Below are positions 23,215 to 35,777 of a stretch of DNA of 64,000 nucleotides, one piece after another (position 1 is the stretch's first letter; every line of letters begins with the position of its first letter). The DNA comes from Terebella lapidaria (lineage: Eukaryota; Annelida; Polychaeta; Terebellida; Terebellidae): positions 36,590,120-36,654,119 of the forward strand of contig OX424563.1 in assembly GCA_949152475.1 (NCBI GenBank), written 5' to 3'. Under the pieces are notes generated by a model. The model was given only the letters and a program-made list of their open reading frames with translations. It was not told the DNA's origin and made no database searches. Made by a program: the position numbers and the translations under genes.

Positions 23215-23765
23215 TTTTTATTTACTGCTGAGATGATTTTTCTGATTTACTGGTGAGATGATTCTACTGGTGAGATGATTTTTCTGATTCACTGGTGAGA
23301 TGATTTTTCTGATTTACTGGTAAGATGATTTTTCTGATTTACTGGCGAGATGAATTTTTCTGATTTACCGCTGAGATGATTTTTCTGATCTACTGTCGAG
23401 ATGATTTTTCTGATCTACTGTCGAGATGATTTTTTTCTGATTTACTGCTGAGATAATTTTTCTGATTTACTGCTAAGATGATTTTTCTGATTCACTGGCG
23501 AGATGATTTTTCTGATTGACTGCTAAGATGATTTTTTCTGATTTACTGCCGAGATGATTTTTCTACTGCCGAGATAATTTTCCTGATTTACTGCTAAGAT
23601 GATTTTTCTGAATTACTACTAGATCTATATGTACTAAGAAGATTTTTCTGATTTACTGCCAAGAAGATTTTTCTGATTTACTGCTAAGATGATTTTTCAA
23701 AGTTACTAAGATTACTTTTCCTGATTTACCAGTAGGATGATTTTTTTCTGATTTGCCACTAAACA
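23215..23765 (+). repeat. ~26-bp minisatellite (CTGATTTACTG-GAGATGATTTTT)
   Basis: About twenty imperfect copies of a unit of roughly 24-28 bp containing TGATTTACTG, (A)GATGATTTTT and C. It ends about 30 bases before the downstream side of UNG exon 2, so it lies at the start of UNG intron 2 on the minus strand. No coding meaning. Confidence 0.85.
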
Positions 23766-23820
23766 TAAATTTGGACTACTGAAATCGATTTTACAGCTGC
23801 TTCCCCAGGACCTCGCTAAC

Positions 23821-24123
23821 CTTGACAAAGTATGGTTTGGAAAACTGTGGTTCCAGAACCGTGTACCAACTTGGGCCGACATCGACTACCAGCCCACACG
23901 TTTTGGTTGTCATCATCTTCATCTGTGCAGCTACTTTGTGTTCCGCGATGCGCTGTTTCTGTTCGGGCGTCAGCGGTGCGGATTTTGTGGGGGAGGCAGG
24001 AGTCTCCTGATCTGGAGATTGCTTGGCTTCGGTTTCCTGTCCATTTACCTTCTGCGCCTTCTCCGGAGTCTTAACAAGTTGCTGACCATCAATCACTTTG
24101 ATTTTCTTTGGCGCTGTCTGAGT
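23821..24123 (-). CDS. UNG: Uracil-DNA glycosylase, exon 2 (partial gene)
   Basis: UNG removes uracil from DNA at the start of base-excision repair, in nucleus and mitochondria. The exon encodes a disordered S/T/P/K/Q-rich linker, then LTPEQKQRIAEHKVAA, matching the RPA-binding helix of UNG2 (human LSAEQLDRIQRNKAAA). Next comes GPSWYTVLEPQFSKPYF, matching human GESWKKHLSGEFGKPYF just before the catalytic domain. The acceptor is CATGTTTCAG before ACT (24123), phase 0. I favour the donor AAG/GTTAGC after 23821 (101 codons); an alternative is CAGCT/GTAAAA after 23795. The in-frame ATG upstream at about 24192 is read as intron. Catalytic motifs (GQDPYH and others) are absent from the window, so later exons lie to the left. 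Family identity is firm; exact ends are inferred. Confidence 0.85.
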
Positions 24124-24700
24124 CTGAAACATGTGATGGAGAGGCAGGCCTTTAATGATGTTGAATATCTTCATCATCAATACAAGACTCATTTTGTATG
24201 TAGCATCTAACTTCTACAGTAATTTCTCAATAGCCAAAATATAGACTGATAATATCCTAATTTCACACTGACCATCTGGTCCACTTTAATTGATTCGCAC
24301 TAGTATCTGCATCACAAATTTTATCAATCAACTGATCTGATCTTATTTTTCTGCATTCCTATTTGGTAGCGTATGGTCGATTTGACGATTGATCGATCAG
24401 TTGGATGCTCAATGGTTGCAACTGATTAATCGATCCCTTCATTACAGAATCAATCTTTTTCCTCGATTTATAAACCCGCAATAAGACACAAGTGAACTGC
24501 ACAATGGTCCCTACAAGATTTCATGGACCCAATTTCAATGTCAGTATCCTATACATGTCAGATGTTTGCATTCAAAGATAGTTAACGACGACCAAACATT
24601 CGAAGTTGCAATGGAAAAATTATGGAAAATTGGTGCCTGTTCCACAATGAAACACAGCACACGGTCATTTTGAAAGCAGGAATTTGATGTTACAGGTATT
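24124..24700 (-). other. UNG intron 1, 3' end, low-repeat
   Basis: No repeat of the local families and no other gene is recognised. It lies immediately upstream (minus strand) of the exon 2 acceptor. Short phrases such as TGATCGATCAGTTG give weak local palindromes. This is probably original intron sequence. Confidence 0.45.
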
Positions 24701-25082
24701 GAAATGATATATGCTGAATATTCTCATGACCTTGAGATTGACCTCTGACCTCATTTTCAAGGTCCAAGGACAAACTGGCTCTTATCTTGCTCCTCTATTG
24801 ACTGTATGGCTTGGGAATCAATTGTGGACATAAAACATGATATACATTGAATATTTTGATGACCTTGAATTTGACGTTTGTCTTAATTTTCAAGGCCACA
24901 GCACAAAATTGCTAATATCTCTCTTATTATTGAATTTACAGCTTAGCAATCAACTGGGGACATGATATATGCTTAATATTATATATGCTGAATATTCTCT
25001 TGACCTTGAATTTAACCAGTGACCTGGCTAACATCTAGAATATTAAACATTGTCCGGTAACCTATCTTTGGCCCTCGCCTAA
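24700..25082 (-). mobile_element. Truncated family-1 element, B subfamily (minus)
   Basis: Only the 5' end and about two and a half monomers remain. The 5' end (CATTGTCCGGTAACC, then GGCCCTCGCCTAA) is at 25082. Toward its 3' side it stops at about 24700 in unrelated intron sequence. It is closest to B and m2. Confidence 0.7.
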
Positions 25083-27611
25083 TTTTTTCTTCATAACGGG
25101 AGCTGCCCGGACTATACTTCTAGAACGACTGAAGATAGAGCTTAGAAATTGGCACTTTCAAATGGGAAGTCATATATGGCGACTTGTGTGGTGACCTTGA
25201 ATTTGACCTTGGATGACCTTGAAAGGTCAAAACAGCCATTTTTGGGTCGAAAAATGCCCAAATTTGTACCTTGTCTGTCTTTTCTCCAAAACTGTCAGAT
25301 CAGTTTTGAGATTTTTGTTTCAAAAGATTCCCCTTATGTACCTTTATGATGTGTATAAGTTTTGTTGCCCTTGAATTGCCGATCTCCGTGTGGCGGCCAT
25401 TTTGAATTTTTGACGAGTCGGCGAAAAAAAAATTTTTCGCCCCAAATCGCATTACTATCCATTTTGGGCCATTTCTAGACAAAAAAATTTTTTCACCCTT
25501 TGAAAAAAATTTTGGACTTTTTTCCTTCATATTGGGAGCTGTCAGTACTGTACTCATAGAACACTTGAAGATACAGTTAAGAAATTGGCTCTTTCAAATG
25601 GGAAGTCATATATGGCGATTTGTGTTGAGACCTTGAAATTCACCTTCGATGACCTTGAAAGGTCAAAACTGCCATTTTGGAAAAAAATGCCCAGATTTGC
25701 CTCTATTGATGGAATGCTTGCAGATAGAGCTTATGTTTGCATTATGAACATATAGGAAGACATATATGACACAACTAATAATGACCTTGAACTTGACATC
25801 AGATCACCTTGAGTGCCAAATGTCTGACTCAGAATGTGTACATTGACCCGAGCGGCCTAAACGATTCCACCCAGATATATCTTTGTATTATGAACATATA
25901 GAATATCGAATGCCGCACACATACATGTATAATATAATGTAATGGTGAAATCTTTTCAGTAACTTTTTTTCTTATTGATGCACAACACCCCTCATATGTA
26001 CCCATGTGACATGTATAAATTTTGTTGCCCTTCGCTCGCCGAATCGCTCGAAGTGGGCCATTTTGGGCCCAAACTCGGCGAAAATGGGACTTTCCCATGT
26101 TAAATTCTCCTATGCTTTATAATGGGACACATTAAGGTTTATATCTCATTTAATATTGAGATTAGAGACTAGGATTCAATTGTGGACATATAGGAAATGA
26201 TATATGCTGAATATTCTCGTGACCTTGAATTTGACCTCTGACCTCAGTTTCAAGGTCAGACCACAAAATAGCCAATATCTCGCTTATTATCGACTTTACA
26301 GATTAGAAATCAATTGTGGACATATAGGAAATAATATATGCCGAATATTCTCATGACCTTGAATTTGACCTTTGACCTCATTTTCAAGGTCACAGGACAA
26401 AATGGCTAATATCTCACTTATTATCGATTTTACAGCTTAGGGATCAATTGTGGACATATAGGAAATGATATATGCCGAATATTCTCGTGACTTTGAATTT
26501 GACCTCTGAGCTAATTTTCAAAGTCAAGAGCACAAAATGGCTAATATCTCGCTTATCATCGACTTCACAGGTTAGAAAATCAGTTGTGGATGTATAGGAA
26601 ATGATATACGCCGAATATTCTGATGACTTTGAATTTGACCTTGTTCTCCATCTTCAAGGTCATAGGAAAAAGTGGCTAAAATCTCACTTATCATCGACTT
26701 TACAGCTTACAAATCAATGGGGTACCTGCAGATGCCATGTGCTTTTGGGGCTTTAAAACAGTCTATTATGCCCAAGAAGTACAAAAACGTCATGTCCATT
26801 GTCTGCATTATGCAAAAACAAACATGACAAAAATTTAATGTAATATTATTACGTTTTTGTATGTATTTGGCACAATAGACTGTTTCTATGGTTCATCTAT
26901 ACCCGAATTACATGGTGGCGATCCTGGTGGCAAACAGTAACCCCATTGGGGCCATGTAGGAAGTGATATATGCTGAAGATTCTCATGACCTTAATCTTGA
27001 CCTTTGATCTCATTTTCAAGGTCAGAGCATTAAATGGCCAATATCTCGCTTATTATCGACTTTGCAGCCTAGAATCAATTGTGCACATGTAGGAAATGAT
27101 ATATATACTGAATCTTGTCATGACCTTGAACTTGACCTTCGACCTCATTTTCAAGGTCAGAGCATAAAATGGCTAATATCTCGCTTATTGTCATTTTTAC
27201 AGTTAAGGAAGCAATTGTGAACAAATAGTAAACGATAAATGCTGAATATTGTCATGATCTTGAATTTGACATTTGACCTCATTTTCAAGGTCAAAGCACA
27301 AAATGGTTAATATCTCGTTTATTATCGAACTTACAGCTTTGCAATCAATTGAGCACATATAGGAAATGATATATGCTGAATATTCTCATGACCTTGAATT
27401 TGATCTCATCTCCAAGGTCAGAACACAAAATGGTTAATATCTTGCTCATTGTCGATTTTGCAGCTTAGGAATCAATTGTGGACATGAAATGATATATGCT
27501 GAATATTCTTGTGACCTTGAATTTGACCTTGTGTTCAAGGTCTCGGGACAAAATGGCTAATATATAAAATGTAAAACATTGTCCGGTAACCTTTCTTAGC
27601 CCTTGGGCTAA
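25083..27611 (-). mobile_element. Composite family-1 element m5 (minus)
   Basis: The 5' palindrome is at 27596-27611. It then has 134-bp monomers, a 3' module (about 25953-26110) and, without a terminal hairpin, a change at about 25950 into the ~456-bp-type core (25089-25950). The change looks like recombination between two element types. A 226-bp MITE (26719-26944) interrupts it. Its 5' half is an inverted sister of 41066-42300. Confidence 0.65.
26719..26944. mobile_element. 226-bp MITE with AT target duplication
   Basis: It starts GGGGTACCTG and ends CAGTAACCCC, giving ~10-bp imperfect terminal repeats. An inner inverted pair ACAGTCTATTATGCC / GGCACAATAGACTGT, with TACAAAAACGT / ACGTTTTTGTA, makes it strongly fold-back. 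The uninterrupted sequence is present in the window (about 41695-41720, reverse complement ATCAATTGGGGCC). Removing the element plus one AT restores it exactly. Superfamily not assigned. Confidence 0.75.
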
Positions 27612-30600
27612 TTTTTTCTTATTGATTCACAACACTCCTCATATGTACCCCTGTGACATGTATAAATTTCGTTGCCCTTGAATCGCTCGAAGTGGGCCAT
27701 TTTGGGCCCAAACTCGGCCCAAATGGGACTTTGCCATGTTAAATTCTTCTATGCTTTATAATGGGACACATTAAGCCTTATATCTCATTTGAAACAGATA
27801 TTAGAGACTAGGAATCAATTGTGGACATATAGGAAATGATATATGCTGAATATTCTCGTGACCTTGAATTTGACCTCTGACCTCAGTTTCAAGGTCAGAG
27901 AACAAAATGGCTAATATCTCGCTTATTATCGACTTTACAGCTTAGGAATCAATTGTGGACATATAGGAAATGATATCAGCCGAATATTTTGATGACCTTG
28001 AATTTGACCTTTGACCTCATTTTCAAGGTCACAGGGCAAAATGGCTAATATCTTGCCTCTTATCGACTTTACAGCTTAGGAATCAATTATGAACAAAGAG
28101 GAAATGATGCAGATTATTGTCATGACCTTGAATTTGACCTTTGACCTCATTTTCAAGGTCACAGGACAAAATGGCTAATATCTCACTTATTATCGATTTT
28201 ACAGCTTAGGGATCATTTGTGGACATGTAGGAAATGATATATGCTGAATATTCTCGTGACTTTGAATTTGACCTCTCACCTCATTTTCAAGGTCAAGAAC
28301 ACAAAATGGCTAATATCTCACTTATTATCGACTTTATAGCATAGGAATAGTTGTGGGCATATAGGAAATGATAAACGCCTAATATTCTGATGACCTTGAA
28401 TTTGACCTTTGACCTCATTTTCAAGGTCACAGGACAAACGGCTAATATCTCACTTATTATTGACTTTACAGCTTAGGAATCAGTTGTGCACCTATAGGGA
28501 ATGATGTATGCCAAATATTTTGATGACCATTAATTTGACCTGATTCAAGGTCATGGAACAAAATTGCTTTTTGAGGTTACCGGACCTATGGTCAGATAAC
28601 CTATTGCCATGGCGATGCGTCCGTCGTCCGTCCGTCCGTCCGTCCGTAAACAATTTTATCTTTAAAGTTTACGATCGAATTTTTCTGAAATTTTGCACAA
28701 AAATGCGTAAAAATATTTCGAGAGGGAGGTATTTTTTATTTTTTTGATTTTCGCCTTTTTTTCAAAATGGCGGCCGTTTGATGGTCTTTGATGGTCGTTT
28801 TCTCAAAATCTGTTCAGTAACTTTTTTTCTCATTGATGCATAACACTCCTCATATGTATCCCTGTGACATGTATAAATTTCGTTGCCCTTGAATGGCTCG
28901 AAGTGGGCCATTTTGGGCCCAAACTCGGCCCAAATGGGACTTTCCCATGTTAAATTCTCCTATGCTTTATAATGGGACACATTAAGCCTTATATCTCATT
29001 CAATATTGAGATTAGAGACTAGGAATCAATTGTTGACATATAGGAAATGATATATGCTGAATATTCTCGTGACCTTGAATTTGACCTCTGACCTCGGTTT
29101 CAAGGTCAGAGCGGCCGTTTTCGTCGAAAAATGGCCAATTTTGGACTTTGACGGTCGTTTTCTCAAAATCTTTTCAGTAACTTTTTTTCTTATTGATGCA
29201 CAACACCCCTCATATGTACCCATGTGACATGTATAAATTTTGTTGCCCTTGAATCGCTTGAAGTGGGCCATTTTGGGCCCAAACTCGGCCCAAATGGGAC
29301 TTTCCCATGTTAAATTCTCCTATGCTTTATAATGGGACACATTAAGGTTTATATCTCATTTAAGGATTGATTGCATGTGGTCGTCATGAACCTGGCATTG
29401 ACCAGTTGTCCATTCACTTATAATGTAAATATAAAGGTAACAAATTCATGAATTTACACACTTCCAATCAACGTGAAACTTTGCCTTTCTGATTGTTAGC
29501 CATCAAGGATTACTAACCAAGACTCTGTTTCTTACTAAGCGATGTTAAATTTGTTAAATTAATCATTTTCATATGTCATTTTCTGACCTATTTCTCAGTC
29601 AACAAAATACACTCACAACAGGGCGAGCGAGAGGATTATGCTGTGCAGCAAATAGCTAGTGAGGCCAGTAAAACTCACAGGTGATATGTACTCGGGTGCA
29701 CCGAGGTGTTTGGGATTATGAATGTTCAGCTCATTGTATTCATCTCACAGAAAGCATAGCCCTAGATATTCTCATTATTTTGACGACAACTATGAATAGA
29801 TATATGCAACAGCCAGTGTTTGTCAAGTAGAACACTCGAATCTTCGTTTTGGTGAAACGTATAAAATGATTTATCTAATCATCAAATTGCACAGCTTCCG
29901 TGATATGATTTATGAAACCATGCCTCGGTTCATCATCCATGAGTATATCTGTGTGTGCTAGCCAAGTTTTAGGTCAAGGGATTGTATTGTTTTGGTGATT
30001 TTGTTACCTTTACTTTCACATTATAAGTCAAGGGAAAAGTGCCTCAATGCAGTCACCGGTAAGTTACGTGCAATCACACCTTAATATTGAGATTAGAGAC
30101 TAGGATTCAATTGTGGACATATAGGAAATGATATATGCTGAATATTCTCGTGACCTTGAATTTGACCTCTGACCTCAGTTCTAAGGTCAGAGAACAAAAT
30201 GGCTAATATCGCGCTTATTATCGACTTTACAGCTTAGGAATCAATTGTGGACATATAGGAAATGATATCAGCCGAATATTCTGATGACCTTGAATTTGAC
30301 CTTTGACCTCAGTTTCAAGGTCAAAGAACAAAATGGCTAATATCTCGCTTATTATCGACTTTACAGCTTAGAAATCAATTGTGGACATATAGGAAATGAT
30401 ATATACCGAATATTCTGATGATCTTGAAGTTGACCTTTGACCTCATTTTCAAGGTCACAGGACAAAATGGCTAATATCTCACTTCTTATCGACTTTATAG
30501 CTTAGGAATCAATTATGAACATATAGGAAATGATATATGCTGAATATTCACGTGACCTTGAATTTGACCTTTGACCTCATTTTCAAGGTTACGGGACAAA

Positions 30601-31136
30601 ATGGCTAATATCTCGCTTATTATCGACTTTACAGCTTAGGAATCAAATGTGGACATATAGGAAAGGATATACGCTGAATATTCTGATGACCTTAAATTTG
30701 ACCTTTGACCTTATTTTCAAGGTCATATCACAAAATGGCTAATATCTCGCTTATTATCGATTTTACAGCTTAGGAATCAATTGTGGACATATAGGAAATG
30801 ATATATACATAATATATTTGTGACTTTGAATTTGACCGTTGGCCTCATTTTCAAGTTTCTTTTCGATACATAACACTCCTCATATGTACCCCTGTGATGT
30901 GTATAAGTTTCGTTGCGCTTGAATCGCTGGAAATGGGCCATTTTGGCCCAAACTCGACCCAAATGAGACTTTTCCATGTTAAACTCTCCTATGCTTTATA
31001 ATGAGACACACTATGCCTAATATCTCACTCAATATTGAGATTAGACACTAGAGATCAATTGTGGACATATAGGAAATGATACATGCTGAATATTCTCGTG
31101 ACCTTGAATTTGACCTCTGACCTCAGTTTCAAGGTC
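27612..31136 (-). mobile_element. Composite minus-strand family-1 block m6
   Basis: 27612-28567 is an element fragment (3' module and core) into whose A-tract m5 inserted. At about 28568 a 3' terminus (GAGGTTACCGGACC) starts a second element that runs to 31136. It has two 3' modules (about 28700-29000 and 29100-29360), a 717-bp TTAA-flanked insertion, core monomers and another module fragment (about 30856-31010). At 31136 the array switches to the plus orientation. Confidence 0.6.
29364..30080. mobile_element. 717-bp TTAA-flanked DNA transposon, non-autonomous (piggyBac-like)
   Basis: It is flanked by TTAA at 29360-29363 and 30081-30084. The empty sequence CATTTAATATTGAG occurs at about 26145-26160 and, inverted, near 31770. 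The ends GGATTGATTGCATGT and (reverse complement) GGTGTGATTGCACGT open an imperfect terminal repeat of about 80 bp, whose inner part shares ACTTATAATGT and AAAGGTAACAAA. No transposase ORF. A TTAA duplication is characteristic of piggyBac; the superfamily call rests on that. Confidence 0.75.
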
Positions 31137-34100
31137 AGGAAAATAAGGTCAAAGGTCAAATTTAAGGTCATCAGAATATTCAGCGTATATCCTTTCCTAT
31201 ATGTCCACATTTGATTCCTAAGCTGTAAAGTCGATAATAAGCGAGATATTAGCCATTTTGTCCCGTAACCTTGAAAATGAGGTGAAAGGTCAAATTCAAG
31301 GTCACGTGAATATTCAGCATATATCATTTCCTATATGTTCATAATTGATTCCTAAGCTATAAAGTCGATAAGAAGTGAGATATTAGCCATTTTGTCCTGT
31401 GACCTTGAAAATGAGGTCAAAGTTCAACTTCAAGATCATCAGAATATTCGGTATATATCATTTCCTATATGTCCACAATTGATTTCTAAGCTGTAAAGTC
31501 GATAAGCGAGATATTAGCCATTTTGTTCTTTGACCTTGAAACTGAGGTCAAAGGTCAAATTCAAGGTCATGAGAATATTCGGCATATATTATTTCCTATA
31601 TGTCCACAATTGATTCCTAAGCTGTAAAGTCGATAATAAGCACGATATTAGCCATTTTGTTCTCTGACCTTGAAACTGAGGTCAGAGGTCAAATTCAAGG
31701 TCACGAGAATATTCAGCATATATCATTTCCTATATGTCCACAATTGAATCCTAGTCTCTAATCTCAATATTAAATGAGATATAAACCTTAATGTGTCCCA
31801 TTATAAAGCATAGGAGAATTTAACATGGGAAAGTCCCATTTGAGCCGAGTTTGGGCCCAAAATGGCCCACTTCGAGCGATTCAAGGGCAACAAAATTTAT
31901 ACATGTCACATGGGTACATATGAGGGGTGTTGTGCATCAATAAGAAAAAATTAGCCCAATGGGCTAGTAAGGTTACCGGAGAAATATACAGAGTTAAGCC
32001 GAGAAAGTTGAAAGTCAAATTCAAGGTGACCAATGAAATCGCCATATCTCTAACCTTGAAAATGGGATCAAAGGTTAAATTCTAGATCACCAAACTATTC
32101 AGCATACATCATTTCCTATATGTTCACTATGGACCCCTAAGCTGTAAATTTGATAATAAGCGAGATATAAGCAATTTTGTAATCTGACTTTGAAAATAAA
32201 ATGACTGACCTTGAAATTTAGGTCAAAGGTCAAATTCAATATCATTAAAATATTCAGAATATATCATTTCCTATATGTTCACAATTGATTCCTAAGCTGT
32301 AAAGTCGATAATAAGCAAGATATTAGCCATTTTGTCCTGTTGACCTTGAAAATGAGGTCAAAAGTCAAATTCAAGGTCACTAGAATATTCAGCATATATC
32401 ATTTCCTATATGTTCACAATTGATTTCTAAGCTGTAAAGGCGCTAATAAGCAAGATATTGGCCATTTTGTCCTGTGACCTTGAAAATGAGGTCAAAGGTC
32501 AAATTCAAGGTCACGAGAATATTCAGCATATATCATTTCCTATATGTTCACAATTGATTCCTAAGCTGTAAAGTCGATAATAAGCGAGATATTAGCAATT
32601 TTGTCAGGGCTGTGACCTTGGAAATGAGGTCAAAGGTCAAATTCAAGGTCATGAGAATATTCAGCATATATCATTTCCTATATGTTCACAATTGATTCCT
32701 AAGCTGTAAAGTCGATAATCGAGATATTAGCCATTTTGTCATGTGACCTTGAAAATGAGGTCAAAGGTCAAATTCAAGGTCATGAGAATTTTCAGCATAT
32801 ATCATTTCCTATATGTTCACAATTGATTCCTAAGCTGTAAAGTCGCTAATAAGCAAGATATTGGCCGTTTTGTCCTGTGACCTTGAAAATGAGGTCAAAG
32901 GTCAAATTCAAGGTCACGAGAATTTTCAGCATATATCATTTCCTATATGTTCACAATTGATTCCTAAGCTGTAAAGTCGCTAATAAGCAAGATATTGGCC
33001 ATTTTGTCCTGTGACCTTGAAAATGAGGTCAAAGCTCAAATTCAAGGCCACGAGAATATTCAGCATATATCATTTCCTATATGTTCACAATTGATTCCTA
33101 AGCTGTAAAGTCGATAATAAGCGAGATATTAGCCATTTTGTCCTGCGACCTTGGAAATGAGGTCAAAGGTCAAATTCAAGGTCACGAAAATATTCAGCAT
33201 ATATCATTTCCTATATGTTCACAATTGATTCCTAAACTGTAAAGTCGATATTAAGCGAGATATTAGCCATTTTGTCATGTGACCTTGAAAATGAGGTCAA
33301 AGGTCAAATTCAAGGTCACAAGAATATTCAGCATATATCATTTCCTATATGTTCACAACTGATTCCTAAGCTGTAAAGTCGATATTAGCCATTTTGTCCT
33401 GTGACCTTGAAAATGAGGTCAAAAGTCAAATTCAAGGTCACGAGAATATTCAGCATATATCATTTCCTATATGTCCACAATTCATTCCTAGTCTCTAATT
33501 TCAATATTAAGTGAGGTATTAGGCTTAATGTGTGCCATTATAAAGCATAGGAAAATTTAACATGGGAAAGTCACATTTGGGCCGAGTTTGGGCCCAAAAT
33601 GGCCCACTTCAAGCGATTCAAGCACAACGAAATTTATACATGTCACAGGGGTACATATGAGGAGTGTTTTTCATCAATAAGAAAAAAAAGTTACTGAACA
33701 GATTTTGAGAAAACGACCGTCGAAGTCCAAAATTGGCCATTTTTCGACGAAAACGGCCGCTCTGACCTTGAAACCAAGGTCAGAGGTCAAATTCAAGGTC
33801 ACGACAATATTCAGCATATATCATTTCCTATATGTCCACAATTGATTCCTAGTCTCTAATCTCAATATTAAGTGAGATATTAGGCTAAAGCATAGGAGAA
33901 TTTAACATGGGAAAGTCCCATTTGGGCCGAGTTTGGGCCCAAAATGGCCCACTTCGAGCGATTCAAGCGCAACGAAATTTATACATGTCACAGGGGTACA
34001 TATGAGGAGTGTTATGCATCAATAAAAAAAAAAGTTACTGAACAGATTTTGAGAAAATGGCCGCCAAAGTCCAAAATCAGGCATTTTTCGTCGAAAACGG

Positions 34101-34681
34101 CCGCCATTTTGAAAAAAATGCGAAAATCAAAAAACTAAAAAATACCTCCCTCTCGAAATATTTTTAGGCATTTTTGTGCAAAATTTCAGAAAAATTCGAT
34201 CGTAAACTTTAAAGATAAAATTGTTGACGGACGACGACGACGACAACGACGACGACGGACGACGACGCCGGACGCATCGCCATGCCAATAGGTTACGGAC
34301 CATAGGTCCGGTAACCTAAAAAGTGACTGAAAAGATTTTGAGAAAACGACCGTCAAAGTCCAAAATTGGCCATTCTTCGACGAAAACGGCCGCTCTGACC
34401 TTGAAACCGAGGTCAGAGGTCAAATTCAAGGTCACGAGCATATTCAACATATATCATTTCCTATATGTCAACAATTGATTCCTAGTCTCTAATCTCAATA
34501 TTGAATGAGATATAAGGCTTAATGTGTCCCATTATAAAGCATAGAAGAATTTAACATGGCAAAGTCCCATTTGGGCCGAGTTTGGGCCCAAAATGGCCCA
34601 CTTTGAGCGATTCAAGGGCAACGAAATTTATACATGTCACAGGGGTACATATGAGGAGTGTTGTGAATCAATAAGAAAAAA
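31137..34681 (+). mobile_element. Family-1 fragment split by the element at 31951
   Basis: 31137-31950 carries core monomers and a 3' module up to AATAAGAAAAAA; it resumes at 34323 with GTGACTGAAAAG and continues to 34681. Variants (GAATCC, CACATGGGTAC, ATAAACC) match the minus-strand block at 28.8-30.1 kb, so this is an inverted relative of it. The next element (34682) again begins in its A-tract. Confidence 0.65.
31951..34322 (+). mobile_element. Family-1 element I (TTAGCCCAATGGGCTA subfamily)
   Basis: It has a variant 5' palindrome TTAGCCCAATGGGCTA, then GGTTACCGGAG. About eleven 134-bp monomers (with TGTTCACAATTG) are followed by 3' modules at 33560 and 33900, then a GAC-rich tract with the unusual GACGCATCGCC and GGTTACGGACC, and CCTAAAAA. 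It is a direct sister of 49101-51162. Confidence 0.85.
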
Positions 34682-35777
34682 TTAGCCCAAGGGCTAAGAC
34701 AGGTTACCGGACAAAATATGTTTTATATTCCTGTGACCTTGAAAATAAGGTCACTGGTCAAAATGCAAAGTCATGAGAATATCCAGCAAACATGTATATG
34801 TAAGTATCAATCTATTACAACCAATAGTCAGATTTTGATGATGCCAAAAACAAACGTAAAATAGAACATTTTGGAATAGAAACAAAGCCCGACCAAATAG
34901 TTTATCCAAAGACACACTGGTGTCATCAGGGGCAGACAGTGTGTTAAATGTAGTTGTTTCTACTGTACACCTGATGGAATTAGTACATGTATACAACTGC
35001 CCACAACCTATGAAAATAATTTAGAAATCTGAAACAAACCCCATGGAATAGATATATGACGAGTACATAAGTACCTAATCACAAGCCAGAAAACTACTGA
35101 ATTGATGGTATCCTCGGGGACAGATTCAACGTCCGCCAACAGTGACACCGACTCAGTAATATGAATGTAAGTATCAATCTATTACCACCAATAGTCAGAT
35201 TTTGATGATGCCAAAAACTAACATTTTGGAATAGAAACAAGCCCGACCAAATAGTTTATCCAAAGACACACTGGCGTCATCAGGGGCAGACAGTGTGTTA
35301 AATGTAGTTGTTTCTACTGTACACCTGATGGAATTAGTATACAACTGCCCAACAACCTATGAAAATAATTTAGAAATCTGAAACAAGCCCCATGGAATAG
35401 ATATATGACAAATACATAAGTACCTAATCACAAGCCAGAAGGCTACTGAGTTGATGGTATCCTCGGGGACAGATTCAACGTCCGCCAGCAGTGACACTGA
35501 CTCAGTGATATGAAAGTAAGTATCAATTTATTACCACCAATAGTCAGATTTTGATGATGCCAAAAACAAACGTAAAATAGAACATTTTGGAATCCCGATA
35601 TGTCCATTGTTTGCTAAGCTGTAAATTCAATAACAAGTAAAACAAAATAGCAATTTTGTTCCATGACCTTGACAATAAGGTCGAAGGTCGAATCAATGGT
35701 CATCAAAATATTTGGCATGTACACATCATTCCCCATAGGTGCACAACTGATTCCTAAGCTGTAAAGTCAATAATAAA
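34682..35777 (+). mobile_element. Family-1 element J, 5' portion
   Basis: 5' palindrome at 34682, one monomer, an array of the ~368-bp unit (34798-35595), then two diverged monomers until 35777. There unrelated sequence begins. Sequence of the same superfamily resumes at 36893 within a 3' module, but the missing middle means identity of the two halves is not proven. Confidence 0.6.
34798..35595 (+). repeat. ~350-368-bp tandem unit, ~2.2 copies
   Basis: Unit starts (TAAGTATCAAT) lie at 34801, 35168 and 35517, spaced 367 and 349 bp. Each unit contains CACACTGG-GTCATCAGGGG, CCCCATGGAATAGATA and CGTCCGCCA-CAGTGACAC. It is the same unit as at 6513-7020 and 5517-5701/11077-11397. Confidence 0.8.

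Noticed and set aside
23832-24210. Plus-strand ORFs over UNG exon 2
   Set aside because: Antisense shadows of the exon; only the minus frame matches a protein family.
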